From assembly GCA_002347025.1 (NCBI GenBank), contig DEAE01000012.1, positions 156,244 through 220,243 on the forward strand: DNA of 64,000 nt. Reading direction: 5' to 3'. The notes under the pieces are model-generated. The model was given only the letters and a program-made list of their open reading frames with translations, ran no database searches and was not told where the DNA came from. The translations under genes were made by a program, and so were the position numbers. This document shows, in pieces, positions 50,771-60,944 of this stretch; the first letter of the stretch is position 1, and each line of letters begins with the position of its first letter. Source of the DNA: Acidobacteria bacterium UBA2990 (GTDB lineage: Bacteria > Acidobacteriota > Vicinamibacteria > Vicinamibacterales > UBA8438).

Positions 50771-52150
50771 ATGTCTGACGGTGGGGCTCATCTGCTATTC
50801 GTTGAGGATGAAGCCCCTCTGAGGGAGGCCACAGCTGAACGCCTTATAGAGGAGGGCTATCAGGTGGTGCAAGTTGGCACCGGTGAGGAGGCCCTCGCAC
50901 AGCTGACAGAATTCGCATTTGACGTAGTAGTGACCGATCTTCGCTTACCTGGAATTGACGGAACTGAAGTTTTAGCAGCTGCCCTCAGCCGGTACCCTGA
51001 GGTCGTTGGAGTCGTCGTGACTGGTTTTGGGACCGTTAAGGATGCCGTAGCTTCAATCAAGCAGGGCGCCACAGAATTCATTACCAAACCATTCCAGTTT
51101 GACCAGTTGCTTCATGTGATCGGGTCTGCTCTCGAGCAGCGCCGTCTACGATCAGAAAACGCCTACCTGCGTTCGCAGTTGGAAGAACGGTACCGGTTCG
51201 CCGGGTTGGTAGGAAGTAGCCCCCAGATGCGAGAACTCTTTGACCTGCTTGAAACAGTTGCCACCAGCACCAGCACTGTTTTGGTAACCGGGGAAACGGG
51301 CACAGGCAAAGAACTGGCTGCGCGAGCCATTCACCACAATAGCCCACGAACAAATCATCGATTTGTTGCTCTGAACTGCAGTGCAGTGCCTGAGGCTTTG
51401 CTTGAATCTGAGCTCTTCGGACACGTTCGTGGGGCGTTTACTGGTGCAGTATCTACCCGAAAAGGCCGGCTTGAAGACGCCCACCAAGGGACTCTGTTCC
51501 TTGATGAGGTCGGTACGATGAGTGGGAATTTACAGGCTAAGTTGCTTCGTGTTCTACAAGAACGCGAATTGGAGAGAGTCGGAGACAATCGGACGATCAA
51601 GATCGACGTTAGAATAATCGCCGCTACGAACGCTGACCTCTCACAACTGGTTAGTAACGGCAGTTTCCGGGAAGACCTTTATTACCGACTAAATGTTATT
51701 CCTATCTTTCTCCCCCCCCTGCGAAACCGACGCGAGGATATCCCATTACTGGTACAGCACTTCGTAAGGACGCTCAGTCCTCGTCAGGACCGACCGCGTG
51801 AGGTTTCAGTCACCCAAGAAGCCCTTCGTCTAATGATGGGGTATGACTGGCCCGGGAACATCAGACAACTTGAGAATGCTATTGAGCGCGCATTCGCTCT
51901 CGGCAGTGACCGGACTCAGATCGACGGTCCCGACCTTCCTCCTGAGCTGCAAATACCCCTGCCCTCCAGTCCAACCCTAACTACACCGGTACCAGAGGAC
52001 GGTTTCGATATGCCAGCCTATCTTGCCAAGACCGAACGGGAACTTATTCAGAGTGCATTGACTACGACCGATGGCAACAAACAGCAGGCAGCTCAGCGTC
52101 TTGGGCTTAAACGGACCACTCTTGTTGAAAAAGTTAAACGTCTCTTGTGA
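50771..52150 (+). CDS. Sigma-54-dependent response regulator (NtrC family)
   Basis: 459 residues. Receiver (1-120) with phospho-acceptor D56 in TDLRLPGIDG, AAA+ sigma-54 interaction domain (about 145-370; GETGTGKELAARAIHH, the sigma-54-contacting GAFTGA in RGAFTGAV, FLDEVGTM) and a Fis-type HTH at the C-terminus (DGNKQQAAQRLGLKRTTLVEKVKRL). It activates sigma-54 promoters on phosphorylation. GGAGGAAG precedes the ATG. Its cognate kinase is not adjacent; the hybrid kinase at 47255 and the DHp-like stub are candidates. Confidence 0.95.
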   Translation: MSDGGAHLLFVEDEAPLREATAERLIEEGYQVVQVGTGEEALAQLTEFAFDVVVTDLRLPGIDGTEVLAAALSRYPEVVGVVVTGFGTVKDAVASIKQGATEFITKPFQFDQLLHVIGSALEQRRLRSENAYLRSQLEERYRFAGLVGSSPQMRELFDLLETVATSTSTVLVTGETGTGKELAARAIHHNSPRTNHRFVALNCSAVPEALLESELFGHVRGAFTGAVSTRKGRLEDAHQGTLFLDEVGTMSGNLQAKLLRVLQERELERVGDNRTIKIDVRIIAATNADLSQLVSNGSFREDLYYRLNVIPIFLPPLRNRREDIPLLVQHFVRTLSPRQDRPREVSVTQEALRLMMGYDWPGNIRQLENAIERAFALGSDRTQIDGPDLPPELQIPLPSSPTLTTPVPEDGFDMPAYLAKTERELIQSALTTTDGNKQQAAQRLGLKRTTLVEKVKRLL

Positions 52151-52237
52151 ACTGGTTCTTGGTGATCACACCGACCAACCGCTCACCGTTCTCACTCATG
52201 CCTTAAATATCACCCGCAAAAGTCTTTCGAACGGAGG

Positions 52238-52603
52238 CTACTCAGAATCCCGGTTAACCGAACTCGGAGAGAAAGCCGGTAGACAGACTGCTACATACTC
52301 CGCACCACCAGGTTCTGGGCTTGAGTACCTGACCCATTCGCCAGGATTGGTTACTATCGCCTGACCAGCTCGAACATCAACGACCCCAGTTTCATGTTCA
52401 ACTCTAACCAAACCCCGCAACACGAGTGTTGTCTCTTGGAAATTTGGCCTTTGTCCAGGCTCTGTCCAGCCCTCAGGCGATACCATCCTAGCTACACTGA
52501 CCCCTGGAAAGCCTGTGTTCACCAGACCACTAAATTCTTCGATCTTCTTGGGGAGATTCCCAGCAGCTTGGATTACGGTTGGCGATTCGATAAATCTGGG
52601 CAT
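52238..52603 (-). CDS. Cupin domain protein
   Basis: 121 residues from the ATG at 52603; an in-frame ATG at 52633 adds ten cysteine-containing residues. A single cupin barrel: FQETTLVLRGLVRVEHETGVVDVRAGQAIVTNPGEWVRYSSPEPGGAEYVAVCLPAFSP. The metal-binding histidines of canonical cupins are poorly conserved (a Gln and Glu occur instead), so it may be a binding rather than catalytic protein. Function unknown. Confidence 0.7.
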   Translation of the reverse strand: MPRFIESPTVIQAAGNLPKKIEEFSGLVNTGFPGVSVARMVSPEGWTEPGQRPNFQETTLVLRGLVRVEHETGVVDVRAGQAIVTNPGEWVRYSSPEPGGAEYVAVCLPAFSPSSVNRDSE

Positions 52604-52672
52604 GGCCTTTTTAGCGGTACAACCTGCAGTCATCAGCTGAGGGAATCAACACTGAGTTTATCCAAGCTCCCT

Positions 52673-53749
52673 CTAGGTTAATGCTCTATCCAATTCAAAA
52701 AAGTCCTCGATGATTAGTCGAAGCTCTTCCAGAGTCTTGGCTTGATTTATCCGGATGCGCAACCGCGACCCATTGTCGATTCCTTTCGTGTACCACGACC
52801 CCAGCGCCCTGAGCTTGTTGATAATCCATTTTTGGCGAGTCCCAGCATTCCGCTTGCGCCGCCGGCCCACCGAGTCATTCTGAGCAACATGGCGAAAGCC
52901 CTCTTTTTCTCGGGTTCCTTCAGCCAAGAGCAAGTCAATATAGGTGAGGAGAAACTGGCCCCGTTCCTGGACGGACACCCGCCGCACCTCGTAGCCACGC
53001 TGAAGGGTCCAAGCTTGCTCAAAGATCCAAGGATTCCGTAGAGCCCCACGACCCACAAGCACCCCTGATGCCGCCGTCGCCCCGAGACGCCCAACAAGAT
53101 CATTTGGAACCACACAATCCCCGCTGCCAAAAACAGGTATCGTGACCGCACGAGCAACTTCGTTTATCAGCGACCAATCGGACCGACCCGTATACGATTG
53201 CGCCGCTGTCCGACCATGAACGGCCAACGCTGCTGCACCAGCCTGTTCCATCAAGACAGCTAATTCTGGAGCATTGATGTGCTCGTCATCCCACCCAGAA
53301 CGCATTTTTACAGTCACAGGGATCGACACCGCACTTGTCATCGCATTAACCACTGCAGCAGCATGTTCCGGGATTCGCATTAGACTGCAACCAGCTTGGT
53401 GTTTGGCTATCTTAGGTACCGGACATCCCATATTGACATCGACGATGTCCGCACCCATTTGTTCTACTAGCTGAGCCGCCGCTGCCATCTTGGTAGGGTC
53501 ACCGCCGAAAATCTGAATCGAGACCGGCCGTTCCTCCTCAGTGTATTCGGCGTAATCAAGAGTCCGGTCTATCCCACGCACCAACCCCTCTGAGCTGACC
53601 ATCTCAGTGACAACTAAACCGCAACCACCTCGACCCTTGACCAAACGGCGAAAGGCCGTGTCAGTCATTCCGGCCATTGGTGCTAGAGCAAATGGCGAAT
53701 GTAACTCCACTGCCCCTATTCTTAGCGGTGCCCGTGTATCCATACTCAT
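52673..53749 (-). CDS. dus: tRNA-dihydrouridine synthase
   Basis: 358 residues from the ATG at 53749 (further in-frame ATGs at 53743 and 53773). FMN-dependent enzyme reducing uridine in tRNA D-loops. Motifs: APMAGMTDTAFRRLVKGRGG, the catalytic cysteine in VNMGCPVPKI, AAALAVHGRTAAQSYTGRSDW, and a C-terminal helical tRNA-binding domain. The DusB-like sequence is intact. It is downstream of, and on the same strand as, the SurA-like gene. Confidence 0.93.
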   Translation of the reverse strand: MSMDTRAPLRIGAVELHSPFALAPMAGMTDTAFRRLVKGRGGCGLVVTEMVSSEGLVRGIDRTLDYAEYTEEERPVSIQIFGGDPTKMAAAAQLVEQMGADIVDVNMGCPVPKIAKHQAGCSLMRIPEHAAAVVNAMTSAVSIPVTVKMRSGWDDEHINAPELAVLMEQAGAAALAVHGRTAAQSYTGRSDWSLINEVARAVTIPVFGSGDCVVPNDLVGRLGATAASGVLVGRGALRNPWIFEQAWTLQRGYEVRRVSVQERGQFLLTYIDLLLAEGTREKEGFRHVAQNDSVGRRRKRNAGTRQKWIINKLRALGSWYTKGIDNGSRLRIRINQAKTLEELRLIIEDFFELDRALT

Positions 53750-53944
53750 AGATTCCAGGTCCCTCGAAAACATAGCCTCTTCCAGTGGATAGCAGCACGT
53801 CACAACCGCTACTCACTAGTCTGTCATGGGGGTAGGGTATTAGTGACGACAGTGGCAGACAACGCCACTCTCAGGTTCTTCCTATTTCATGACACTTATT
53901 TGCAACCGAAGCCGCAGAGACCTTCTACTGAGGTAAACCAGTTT

Positions 53945-55024
53945 TTACGGTTGACTGATAGCTTCCCGAGTAGCCAAGAATTGTTCATAGAGGGTCCTTA
54001 GTCCTTCATCTTTCCACTCAATGATAGCCTCGCTCCGCAGTGTATCGATAAAGGTCTCCAACGCCTCAATACGTCGGTCGTTAAAAACATTGTTCACTAT
54101 CTCATCACGAACCTCTTCGAACGATGTCGGGGCCGGAGTGTATATCGATTCCAATTTCAAAATCTGGTAGCCAGCAGGAGTACGCGTGACCTCACTAATC
54201 TCGCCTTCCTCCAGCGGCTCAATCCTCGCACGAATCTCCTCCGCTACATCCCCAACAGGGATTGGTCCGATTAAACCCCCATTTGCACTCGAGGCAGAAT
54301 CCGACATTTCGGAAACAACCTGCTCGAAATCATCTCCTGCTGTCACTCGGGTAAATGCCTCTTCAGCGGTTAACCGAGCCTGATTATCTCGGGCTACATT
54401 GAGTCCACTGTTCTCTACCGGGACAGCGATCAAAATTTCACGCAGGGTGACAGTTGCTGGCTCTGAAAATTCATCCAAGTTACTCTCGTAATATTCTTCG
54501 GCCTCAGTGTCGGTCATCCTAACTCGCCTCAATACTTGAATTTCTTGAACTTGACCCACCAGCATTTGGCGTTCCATAACCCTACGTAACTGAGCTAGCG
54601 TCATCCCTTGCTCTATTTCAAGAGCCGAAATAAGCTGCTCATCGGTCATACCATTTTCTTCCTTAATACCCTCAAGGATTTCCTCAAATTGTTCATCGCC
54701 TAATGTATATCCCATCTCGCGTCCGCGTTGGACGAGCAACTCTTGGTCAACAGCATTTGCAATCAGTGCTGGAGTCATTTCCTCGATGAGCCGACGCAGG
54801 TCGGCATCGGTTTGGGGAGGCAACGGGCGAGCACGGAGTTCATTAATCTGTGCCTCTTCTAAGTCAGTCTGAGTGATTAGACCGCCATTAACCTTCACCA
54901 AGATCCTCTCGAGCACAATTGCCCCCGGCGTACCAGAAGCTAGCGCTTGGGCCTTAACCTTCCACTCAAGGCCAGCCCCGGCCACGGCTAGAAAGATGAC
55001 ACCACCAAGGAGATATCGCTGCAT
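53945..55024 (-). CDS. SurA-like periplasmic peptidyl-prolyl isomerase/chaperone
   Basis: 359 residues. Signal peptide (1-26), SurA_N chaperone region (about 35-165), and one parvulin domain (about 185-290; EEAFTRVTAGDDFEQVVSEMSDSASSANGGLIG) followed by a helical end. SurA of Escherichia coli has two parvulin domains, so this is the single-rotamase form (PrsA/SurA-like). It helps outer-membrane protein folding. It lies 18 bases downstream of mfd on the same strand. Confidence 0.9.
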   Translation of the reverse strand: MQRYLLGGVIFLAVAGAGLEWKVKAQALASGTPGAIVLERILVKVNGGLITQTDLEEAQINELRARPLPPQTDADLRRLIEEMTPALIANAVDQELLVQRGREMGYTLGDEQFEEILEGIKEENGMTDEQLISALEIEQGMTLAQLRRVMERQMLVGQVQEIQVLRRVRMTDTEAEEYYESNLDEFSEPATVTLREILIAVPVENSGLNVARDNQARLTAEEAFTRVTAGDDFEQVVSEMSDSASSANGGLIGPIPVGDVAEEIRARIEPLEEGEISEVTRTPAGYQILKLESIYTPAPTSFEEVRDEIVNNVFNDRRIEALETFIDTLRSEAIIEWKDEGLRTLYEQFLATREAISQP

Positions 55025-55042
55025 AATGTTTCCTCTGTCCCG

Positions 55043-58000
55043 TCAAGATTCTATCGTCTGGAGCCCACGTAACTCTACTAACAAGGCACAGACTTTAGAT
55101 AACAACCTCTCCGCACCCTCTGTTCGACGAACTGAACCCTCGAGTTCTCTCTTTGAGAAACCGGCCTGGACTCCATTGCCACTAGCACGGCTCGTCCACC
55201 AAGATGGGTTGTCAGCCACACGATGGGCTGACCTTTCCCCGTGCCAATCAGCGATCAGAGTCCCGGGTGGCTTCAGTTTCAGATCTGGCCGCTGTTGAAT
55301 AAATTCAAACAACTGGGCTGGATCCATCGAGACTGTGGGATGAAACTTAATAACGAGCAGTTGGTCGTTACGTTCTATCGACTGGAGACCAATTTGGCCA
55401 GCTAATAGCCGTATCTTTCCATATTCAATCAAGACTTCCACAGACGGATGAATCGGTCCATACCGATCCCTAAGTTCATTGAGTAGGGACACCAAGTCAG
55501 ATTTTCTACGAGCCGAAGCGACTCGACGATATACCATCAACCTTTGGCTGGGATCTGAAACATACTCTTCGTCAATCTTCAGATCAATGCTCAGATTCAC
55601 TGTCGCACGTTCAACTGCCTCAAAGGGTTCACCCTTAAGCTCGCTCACCGTTTGCTCAAGTAGTTTGACGTACAGACTGAATCCTACCGATTCAATATGG
55701 CCGCTCTGTTCTCCACCCAAAAGGTTCCCAGCCCCCCTTATTTCGAGATCGAGCGCAGCAATTCGAAATCCACTGCCCAAGTCGCTAAACTCTCTAATCG
55801 CAGCCAGTCGTCGACGTGCCACTGGCGAGAGAGAGCCCTCTGGTGGCACCAGTAGATATGCATAGGCCCGTCTATCGGACCGTCCCACTCGACCCCGCAA
55901 TTGGTAGAGCTGTGCAAGACCAAATCGTTCAGCGTGGTTCACGATAATCGTATTAGCATTTGGGATATCAAGGCCGTTCTCAATAATTGTCGTAGCTATT
56001 AGCACATCGTACTTGTGCTGCACGAAATCGATCATACAGCGCTCCAAAGCCCCTTCCTTCATCTGGCCATGGGCAACCGCTATTCGTGCCTCGGGTATCA
56101 ATCTAGTCAGTAACTCCCCCATTGCGCCGATCGATGTAACTCGGCTATGCAAGAAGTACACTTGACCGCCCCGTTCCAACTCGACCCTAACAGCTTGTGC
56201 GATCGCCTGCTGATTGAAACGGACAACATTAGTTTGAATGGCCCTGCGGTCTTTTGGTGGTGTTTCAATAATCGACATGTCACGGATACCTACTAATGAC
56301 ATATTTAATGTTCGGGGAATTGGTGTCGCAGTCATTGTCAGCACGTCAACACGGTGACGGATTTGTTTAATTCGTTCCTTATGGGCTACGCCGAACCGCT
56401 GTTCTTCATCGACAATCAGCAGACCGAGGTCACAAAATTGGACATCCTTCGAGAGTAAACGGTGGGTCCCTATAACAATCTCTACTTTGCCAGCGGTGAG
56501 ATCTTTAAGTGTTTGTTTTTGTTCGCTAATCGTTCGAAACCGACTAACCAAGCCGACGCTCACCGGAAACCCAGCAAACCGTTCGGCAAAGGTCTGATAA
56601 TGTTGTAATGCAAGCACGGTGGTCGGGGCTAGGACACCCACCTGCTTTCCATCTATCACAGCCTTGAAAGCTGCTCGCATTGCTACTTCTGTCTTACCAT
56701 AACCAACGTCTCCGCAAAGTAAACGATCCATTGGGGCTGAGGATTCCATATCCTTACGGACATCAGCTACAGCCGCCTGTTGGTCGTGGGTAAGCTCATA
56801 CTCAAACGCATCATCGAATTCCCGGTGCCATTGAGTATCTTGGCTGAAGGCATAGCCAGGCTTGGCCCGTCTGGCAGCGTAAAGCTTGAGGAGTTCTTCG
56901 GCCATGTCTCGCATGGCTCGACGGACTTTCGTCTTAGTTTTAGCCCAAGTTGTACCGCCAAGGCGATTAAGAGTAGCCTTAGCCGTCCCGCTGTACTTCT
57001 GCAATAGGTCGATCTGCTCAATCGGAACAAACAACTTGTCTTCCTCGGCGTAACGCAGTTCCATAAACTCATGTTCTTCAGGTCCCACCGGAATTGACTT
57101 AAGCCCGACAAATACTCCAACACCATGGTCTGCATGAACGACATGATCTCCAGCACGCAAGTCCCGAAAATCCGATAGAAACGACCGAGCATGATCCGTA
57201 GGGCGTTTTCGTACACTCTGACTCTTATCGAAGACATCGGGCTCAGCAAATATCGTCAACCCAGCATCTGGCAATCGGAATCCTCGGGTCAATTGCCCAG
57301 TCGCCAATAAAAGAGAGTTTCCGCGGGCCCAACCCTCAGAACTGATCACCGATGCGGCCAAATCGTAGCCCGCTAGCAAATCAACGACCCGTTCGCTACG
57401 CCCAGAGGTTCCGGTCACCAAAAGCACGGTCTCACCACGCCCACGAAACCGTTTAACCTCGTCCACCCAGTCCCCAAGCCGACCATTAAATTCGACCGCC
57501 TGCTGGCAAACAATATGCTGCACACCACTAACATTGGATTGATCTTCCCAGAGCTCCTCAAGACAGCTCGCCGATCCAAGCCAAGTCTTTAGGACTGACT
57601 CACCCACAAAAAGTTCTTCGGGTGAAAGTTGCACCTCCTTTTCCGGTTCCCTCTTGCTATACCCTTCTCTTAACTGCTGAACACCTCTTTCTAGAGTTTG
57701 ATGACACGCCTCAGACTCCGAAAGGTAAATTCGAAGTCCAGGAACTCGAACCAGGTAATCAAACAACCAAGCCGATCGATCCGCCTGAAATTGGCCCAGC
57801 TCAGTGTTATCGACCGTTTCAAATACCTCTCGCAGCGGTAAAACCTCTGTCCGGTCCATCATTTGAGTTGATCGCTGGGTTCCGGGATCAAAACGCCTGA
57901 GCGATTCGATCGTATCGCCTGCAAATTCGGCTCGCACTGGCTGAACATCTCCGGCGGCGAAATAGTCCACCACACCACCCCTGACACAAAATTGGCCGTG

Positions 58001-58531
58001 CGAATCCACCGGGTCTGCCGGTATGAACCCGGCATCAGCCAGCAGGTCTCCAAGTTCTGGAGGCTCCAACAGATCTCCAACCAATAAGTGGCTACCAGCT
58101 GCCAAAAGTCTCTCTGGTGGACTCAGCCTTGGTAACAGTGCGGTTGCCGACGCCACCACCACTCGAACACTTCTAGACGCCAACCCAAAAAGAGCAGACC
58201 CACGGGCAGCTGAAACCTCGAAATGAGGAGCTAGTCCGCGATAAGGATCCACTCCATGCCCAGGAAATGGCTGAACTGCCTGCTGTAGAGCGTGTTGAGA
58301 TAGCCCGTTCAGGCCACCGAGAAAAAAACGACTATCTGTGACAAACTGATCAATATCACCATCGGTTGGAACGATCACTAGAATCGGGGACTCCGCGGAA
58401 GCCACAGACACCACGAAACTTTTTGCAGCGGCTGATAGCCCCCCGAATGACCGGGGAGTCCCTCCAATTAGACCGAGTCTGGCCGCAGCCGATTTCAATA
58501 AGGCTTGAAGAGTTAACGAGGTAACAGTCAC
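55043..58531 (-). CDS. mfd: Transcription-repair coupling factor Mfd
   Basis: 1162 residues, the normal length. Removes RNA polymerase stalled at lesions and recruits UvrA. Visible blocks: the N-terminal UvrB-homology region (GHGVDPYRGLAPHFEVSAARG), the RNA polymerase interacting domain (DHVVHADHGVGVFVG), the translocase motifs GDVGYGKTEVAMRAAFKAV (Walker A), DEEQRFGV, TATPIPRTLNMSLVGIRDMS, QLRGRVGRSDRRAYAYL, and the C-terminal TRCF domain. One long ORF, intact. Confidence 0.97.
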   Translation of the reverse strand: MTVTSLTLQALLKSAAARLGLIGGTPRSFGGLSAAAKSFVVSVASAESPILVIVPTDGDIDQFVTDSRFFLGGLNGLSQHALQQAVQPFPGHGVDPYRGLAPHFEVSAARGSALFGLASRSVRVVVASATALLPRLSPPERLLAAGSHLLVGDLLEPPELGDLLADAGFIPADPVDSHGQFCVRGGVVDYFAAGDVQPVRAEFAGDTIESLRRFDPGTQRSTQMMDRTEVLPLREVFETVDNTELGQFQADRSAWLFDYLVRVPGLRIYLSESEACHQTLERGVQQLREGYSKREPEKEVQLSPEELFVGESVLKTWLGSASCLEELWEDQSNVSGVQHIVCQQAVEFNGRLGDWVDEVKRFRGRGETVLLVTGTSGRSERVVDLLAGYDLAASVISSEGWARGNSLLLATGQLTRGFRLPDAGLTIFAEPDVFDKSQSVRKRPTDHARSFLSDFRDLRAGDHVVHADHGVGVFVGLKSIPVGPEEHEFMELRYAEEDKLFVPIEQIDLLQKYSGTAKATLNRLGGTTWAKTKTKVRRAMRDMAEELLKLYAARRAKPGYAFSQDTQWHREFDDAFEYELTHDQQAAVADVRKDMESSAPMDRLLCGDVGYGKTEVAMRAAFKAVIDGKQVGVLAPTTVLALQHYQTFAERFAGFPVSVGLVSRFRTISEQKQTLKDLTAGKVEIVIGTHRLLSKDVQFCDLGLLIVDEEQRFGVAHKERIKQIRHRVDVLTMTATPIPRTLNMSLVGIRDMSIIETPPKDRRAIQTNVVRFNQQAIAQAVRVELERGGQVYFLHSRVTSIGAMGELLTRLIPEARIAVAHGQMKEGALERCMIDFVQHKYDVLIATTIIENGLDIPNANTIIVNHAERFGLAQLYQLRGRVGRSDRRAYAYLLVPPEGSLSPVARRRLAAIREFSDLGSGFRIAALDLEIRGAGNLLGGEQSGHIESVGFSLYVKLLEQTVSELKGEPFEAVERATVNLSIDLKIDEEYVSDPSQRLMVYRRVASARRKSDLVSLLNELRDRYGPIHPSVEVLIEYGKIRLLAGQIGLQSIERNDQLLVIKFHPTVSMDPAQLFEFIQQRPDLKLKPPGTLIADWHGERSAHRVADNPSWWTSRASGNGVQAGFSKRELEGSVRRTEGAERLLSKVCALLVELRGLQTIES

Positions 58532-58678
58532 GGGATCGGAAGAGCCACAGGGTTAAGCTCAGGACATCTAGCTACGACCCCGACTAAAAAGGCAGAGCTT
58601 CCAGAGTGTAAGAGGCTACCTTCGGCTCAGGCTCCAAGCAGCTGGATTTATCAGGCATTTCTAGCCGCAAATCTGCCT

Positions 58679-60118
58679 TTACTCACGATACAACAACGGA
58701 GACGGTATAGGGTCATCTTCGCCTAGTGTGGCACCGGCAACTTCATCAACGGACTTCTTCAACCGCACACCACCGGTGAAGCTCCAGTCATGGCTGGGCC
58801 TGTAGATGCCGACATCCCTAGTTCTAGATTTAACCCGGAATGTATAGAGCAACCGGTGGTAATCATAGGAGAACCCGTCACATTTATGGACAGCAACATC
58901 CAACTTATAGGTACCAGCAACCAAATCCAGCCGATCAATGGTAAACGCAACTTCTCCAACTCCTTCTAAGGAATCTGATTCCAAGTCTTCAATATCAGTG
59001 TTGGTACCATAGCAACAAACCCCCTCATTGCTGAAAATACTGATACCAAACGCAAAATCATCAACCACTTCCTCCGCGATAATCTTCATCCGGATAACCA
59101 TCCGCTCACCGGAATGAAAGACATGGCTCGCTCCCTGGTCACCCTCGAGAGTGACCTGCTCAATTCGAACAGCCCCTGAACCCCACCGTCCCTCCTTCGC
59201 GGTAAACATGTTGGCCGGTGGCAGATCATCCTTTTCGACGGGCTCAGAGGATTGCTGTTCCAAAGGTAGCAAGTCTTTAGTAGCCACTTCCGGCTGACCA
59301 TGCCCCGGCGTGTCCGCAGCCGATGGTGATTGCTGCATCTTGGCATCCGAAGCCGCAAGATGACGGTCTTCCACTTCCTCAATGTCAGCCAAATACATCT
59401 GAATGACCCTCTTAGGGTCACCCGCCGCTTCTTTTGATCCGGCCTCGAGCCACACTGCTTCGTCACAGAACCGTTCGACCATCGAGAGGCCGTGAGTAAC
59501 TAGCAAGATGGTTTTACCACGACGTTTGAACTCAGCAAATTTGTCCAAACATTTCAAACTAAAGCCTTCATCGCCTACCGCCAAGACCTCGTCTACCAAG
59601 AGAACATCTGGGTCAACGTGTACTGCAACCGCGAAGCCAAGCCTCATGTACATACCAGATGAGTAAGTCTTCACCGGCGCATCGATAAAATCCTTTAGTT
59701 CCGCAAATTCAACTATTTCGTCGAATCGTTGGTTAACTTCGCGATGGGACAGTCCCAACATGATTCCGTTAATAAATACGTTTTCTCGGCCGCTGATCTC
59801 GGGATGGAAACCTGCACCAAGCTCGATCAAGGCCGAAACACGTCCCCCTACGCGGACCTCTCCCCTCGACGGTTTAGTAATACCTGCTACCAACTTAAGT
59901 AGAGTGCTCTTTCCAGAACCATTACGGCCAATGACGCCATATGTAACTCCTTTAGGCACTGTTAACGAGACATCGTCCAAAGCAAGAAAAGATTCATCCG
60001 GCCGTAAGTGCCCAACCAAATTTCCAGAAAGCAGTGCGCTCTTAAGAGTGGCAAACTGACGCCTATAACCGTGGCGACGGTAGACCTTTGTGACGTGATC
60101 AATCTCAATAGCTGACAT
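58679..60118 (-). CDS. wzt: ABC transporter ATP-binding protein with Wzt C-terminal domain
   Basis: 479 residues. The N-terminal ATPase has GRNGSGKSTLLKL (Walker A), YSSGMYMRLGFAV (signature) and LLVDEVLAVGD (Walker B). An acidic linker is followed by a C-terminal Wzt-type beta domain (about 290-440; GSGAVRIEQVTLEGDQG) that in O-antigen exporters binds the terminally modified glycan. With the adjacent permease it likely exports a polysaccharide to the outer membrane. No glycosyltransferases are in the window. Confidence 0.9.
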   Translation of the reverse strand: MSAIEIDHVTKVYRRHGYRRQFATLKSALLSGNLVGHLRPDESFLALDDVSLTVPKGVTYGVIGRNGSGKSTLLKLVAGITKPSRGEVRVGGRVSALIELGAGFHPEISGRENVFINGIMLGLSHREVNQRFDEIVEFAELKDFIDAPVKTYSSGMYMRLGFAVAVHVDPDVLLVDEVLAVGDEGFSLKCLDKFAEFKRRGKTILLVTHGLSMVERFCDEAVWLEAGSKEAAGDPKRVIQMYLADIEEVEDRHLAASDAKMQQSPSAADTPGHGQPEVATKDLLPLEQQSSEPVEKDDLPPANMFTAKEGRWGSGAVRIEQVTLEGDQGASHVFHSGERMVIRMKIIAEEVVDDFAFGISIFSNEGVCCYGTNTDIEDLESDSLEGVGEVAFTIDRLDLVAGTYKLDVAVHKCDGFSYDYHRLLYTFRVKSRTRDVGIYRPSHDWSFTGGVRLKKSVDEVAGATLGEDDPIPSPLLYRE

Positions 60119-60149
60119 GCCTCTGTGTCCTCAAGCCAAAAATCTGTCT

Positions 60150-60944
60150 TCAGACCTCTTCCGCGAAGGAATCACGTAGCCGATCAAACAGCCCATAACC
60201 CAACAGAAAGAGCCCAACACCTGCTCCCAAGAGGGCGAGAAGCCATTTCCAGTGACCAAATGGGCCCTCGTAGAAAAGGATTTCCTGATATGAGATTGCT
60301 AAATGGGCGAATGGGTTGAGATTCATGAAGACTTTACCCTGGGAGGGTAAGATTGCCATTGGATAGATTATCGGCGTGGCAAAAAACCACAACGTTAGCA
60401 AATTTGCCAACAAGTCCTTTATGTCACGAAAATGGACAGTCAAAGCTGCTAGTGTCATTGCCAGCCCGAGTGTCAAAATCAGTTGAACCGCAAGCACTAG
60501 AGGCAACCATATCAACTCACTAAGCTGCAGAGGCACAGAGTAGTAAACAAGAAAGGCCCCCAAGATCGGCAGCCCAAACAAAAAGTGAACCATATTTGCC
60601 AGAACCGCAACTATAGGAAGAATTTCGGCTGGAAACATGACTTTCTTAATCAGATTGCCGTTAATGATGAGCACGTTTGCGCCGTCGCTGAGGGACGACG
60701 AAAACCAAGTCCAAGGCAAAAGCCCACAAAACAGAAAAACGGCGTAGGGCTCAAGGTTAACCAACTCGCCTCTCGGGATAATGACCGTGAAGACAAAAGT
60801 GTAGACCAGCAGAAGCAACAGAGGATTGAAAAACGACCAGAAAAACCCCAAAACAGAACCACGATATCGGGCTTTGAGTTCACGTGCGACCAGGACCTGA
60901 ATGAGTCCGCGGTAGCGCAACAATTGCGCGAGGTTAAACAGCAT
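60150..60944 (-). CDS. wzm: Polysaccharide ABC transporter permease (Wzm/TagG-like)
   Basis: 264 residues from the ATG at 60944; a TTG at 60956 is possible. ABC2-type permease with six helices and the family pattern LVARELKARYRGSVLGFFWSFFNPLL near the start and LNPFAHLAISYQEILFYEGPF near the end. Partner of the Wzt-like ATPase 32 bases downstream. The start overlaps the end of the PP2C gene by 11 bases, so the three genes are one unit. Confidence 0.92.
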   Translation of the reverse strand: MLFNLAQLLRYRGLIQVLVARELKARYRGSVLGFFWSFFNPLLLLLVYTFVFTVIIPRGELVNLEPYAVFLFCGLLPWTWFSSSLSDGANVLIINGNLIKKVMFPAEILPIVAVLANMVHFLFGLPILGAFLVYYSVPLQLSELIWLPLVLAVQLILTLGLAMTLAALTVHFRDIKDLLANLLTLWFFATPIIYPMAILPSQGKVFMNLNPFAHLAISYQEILFYEGPFGHWKWLLALLGAGVGLFLLGYGLFDRLRDSFAEEV

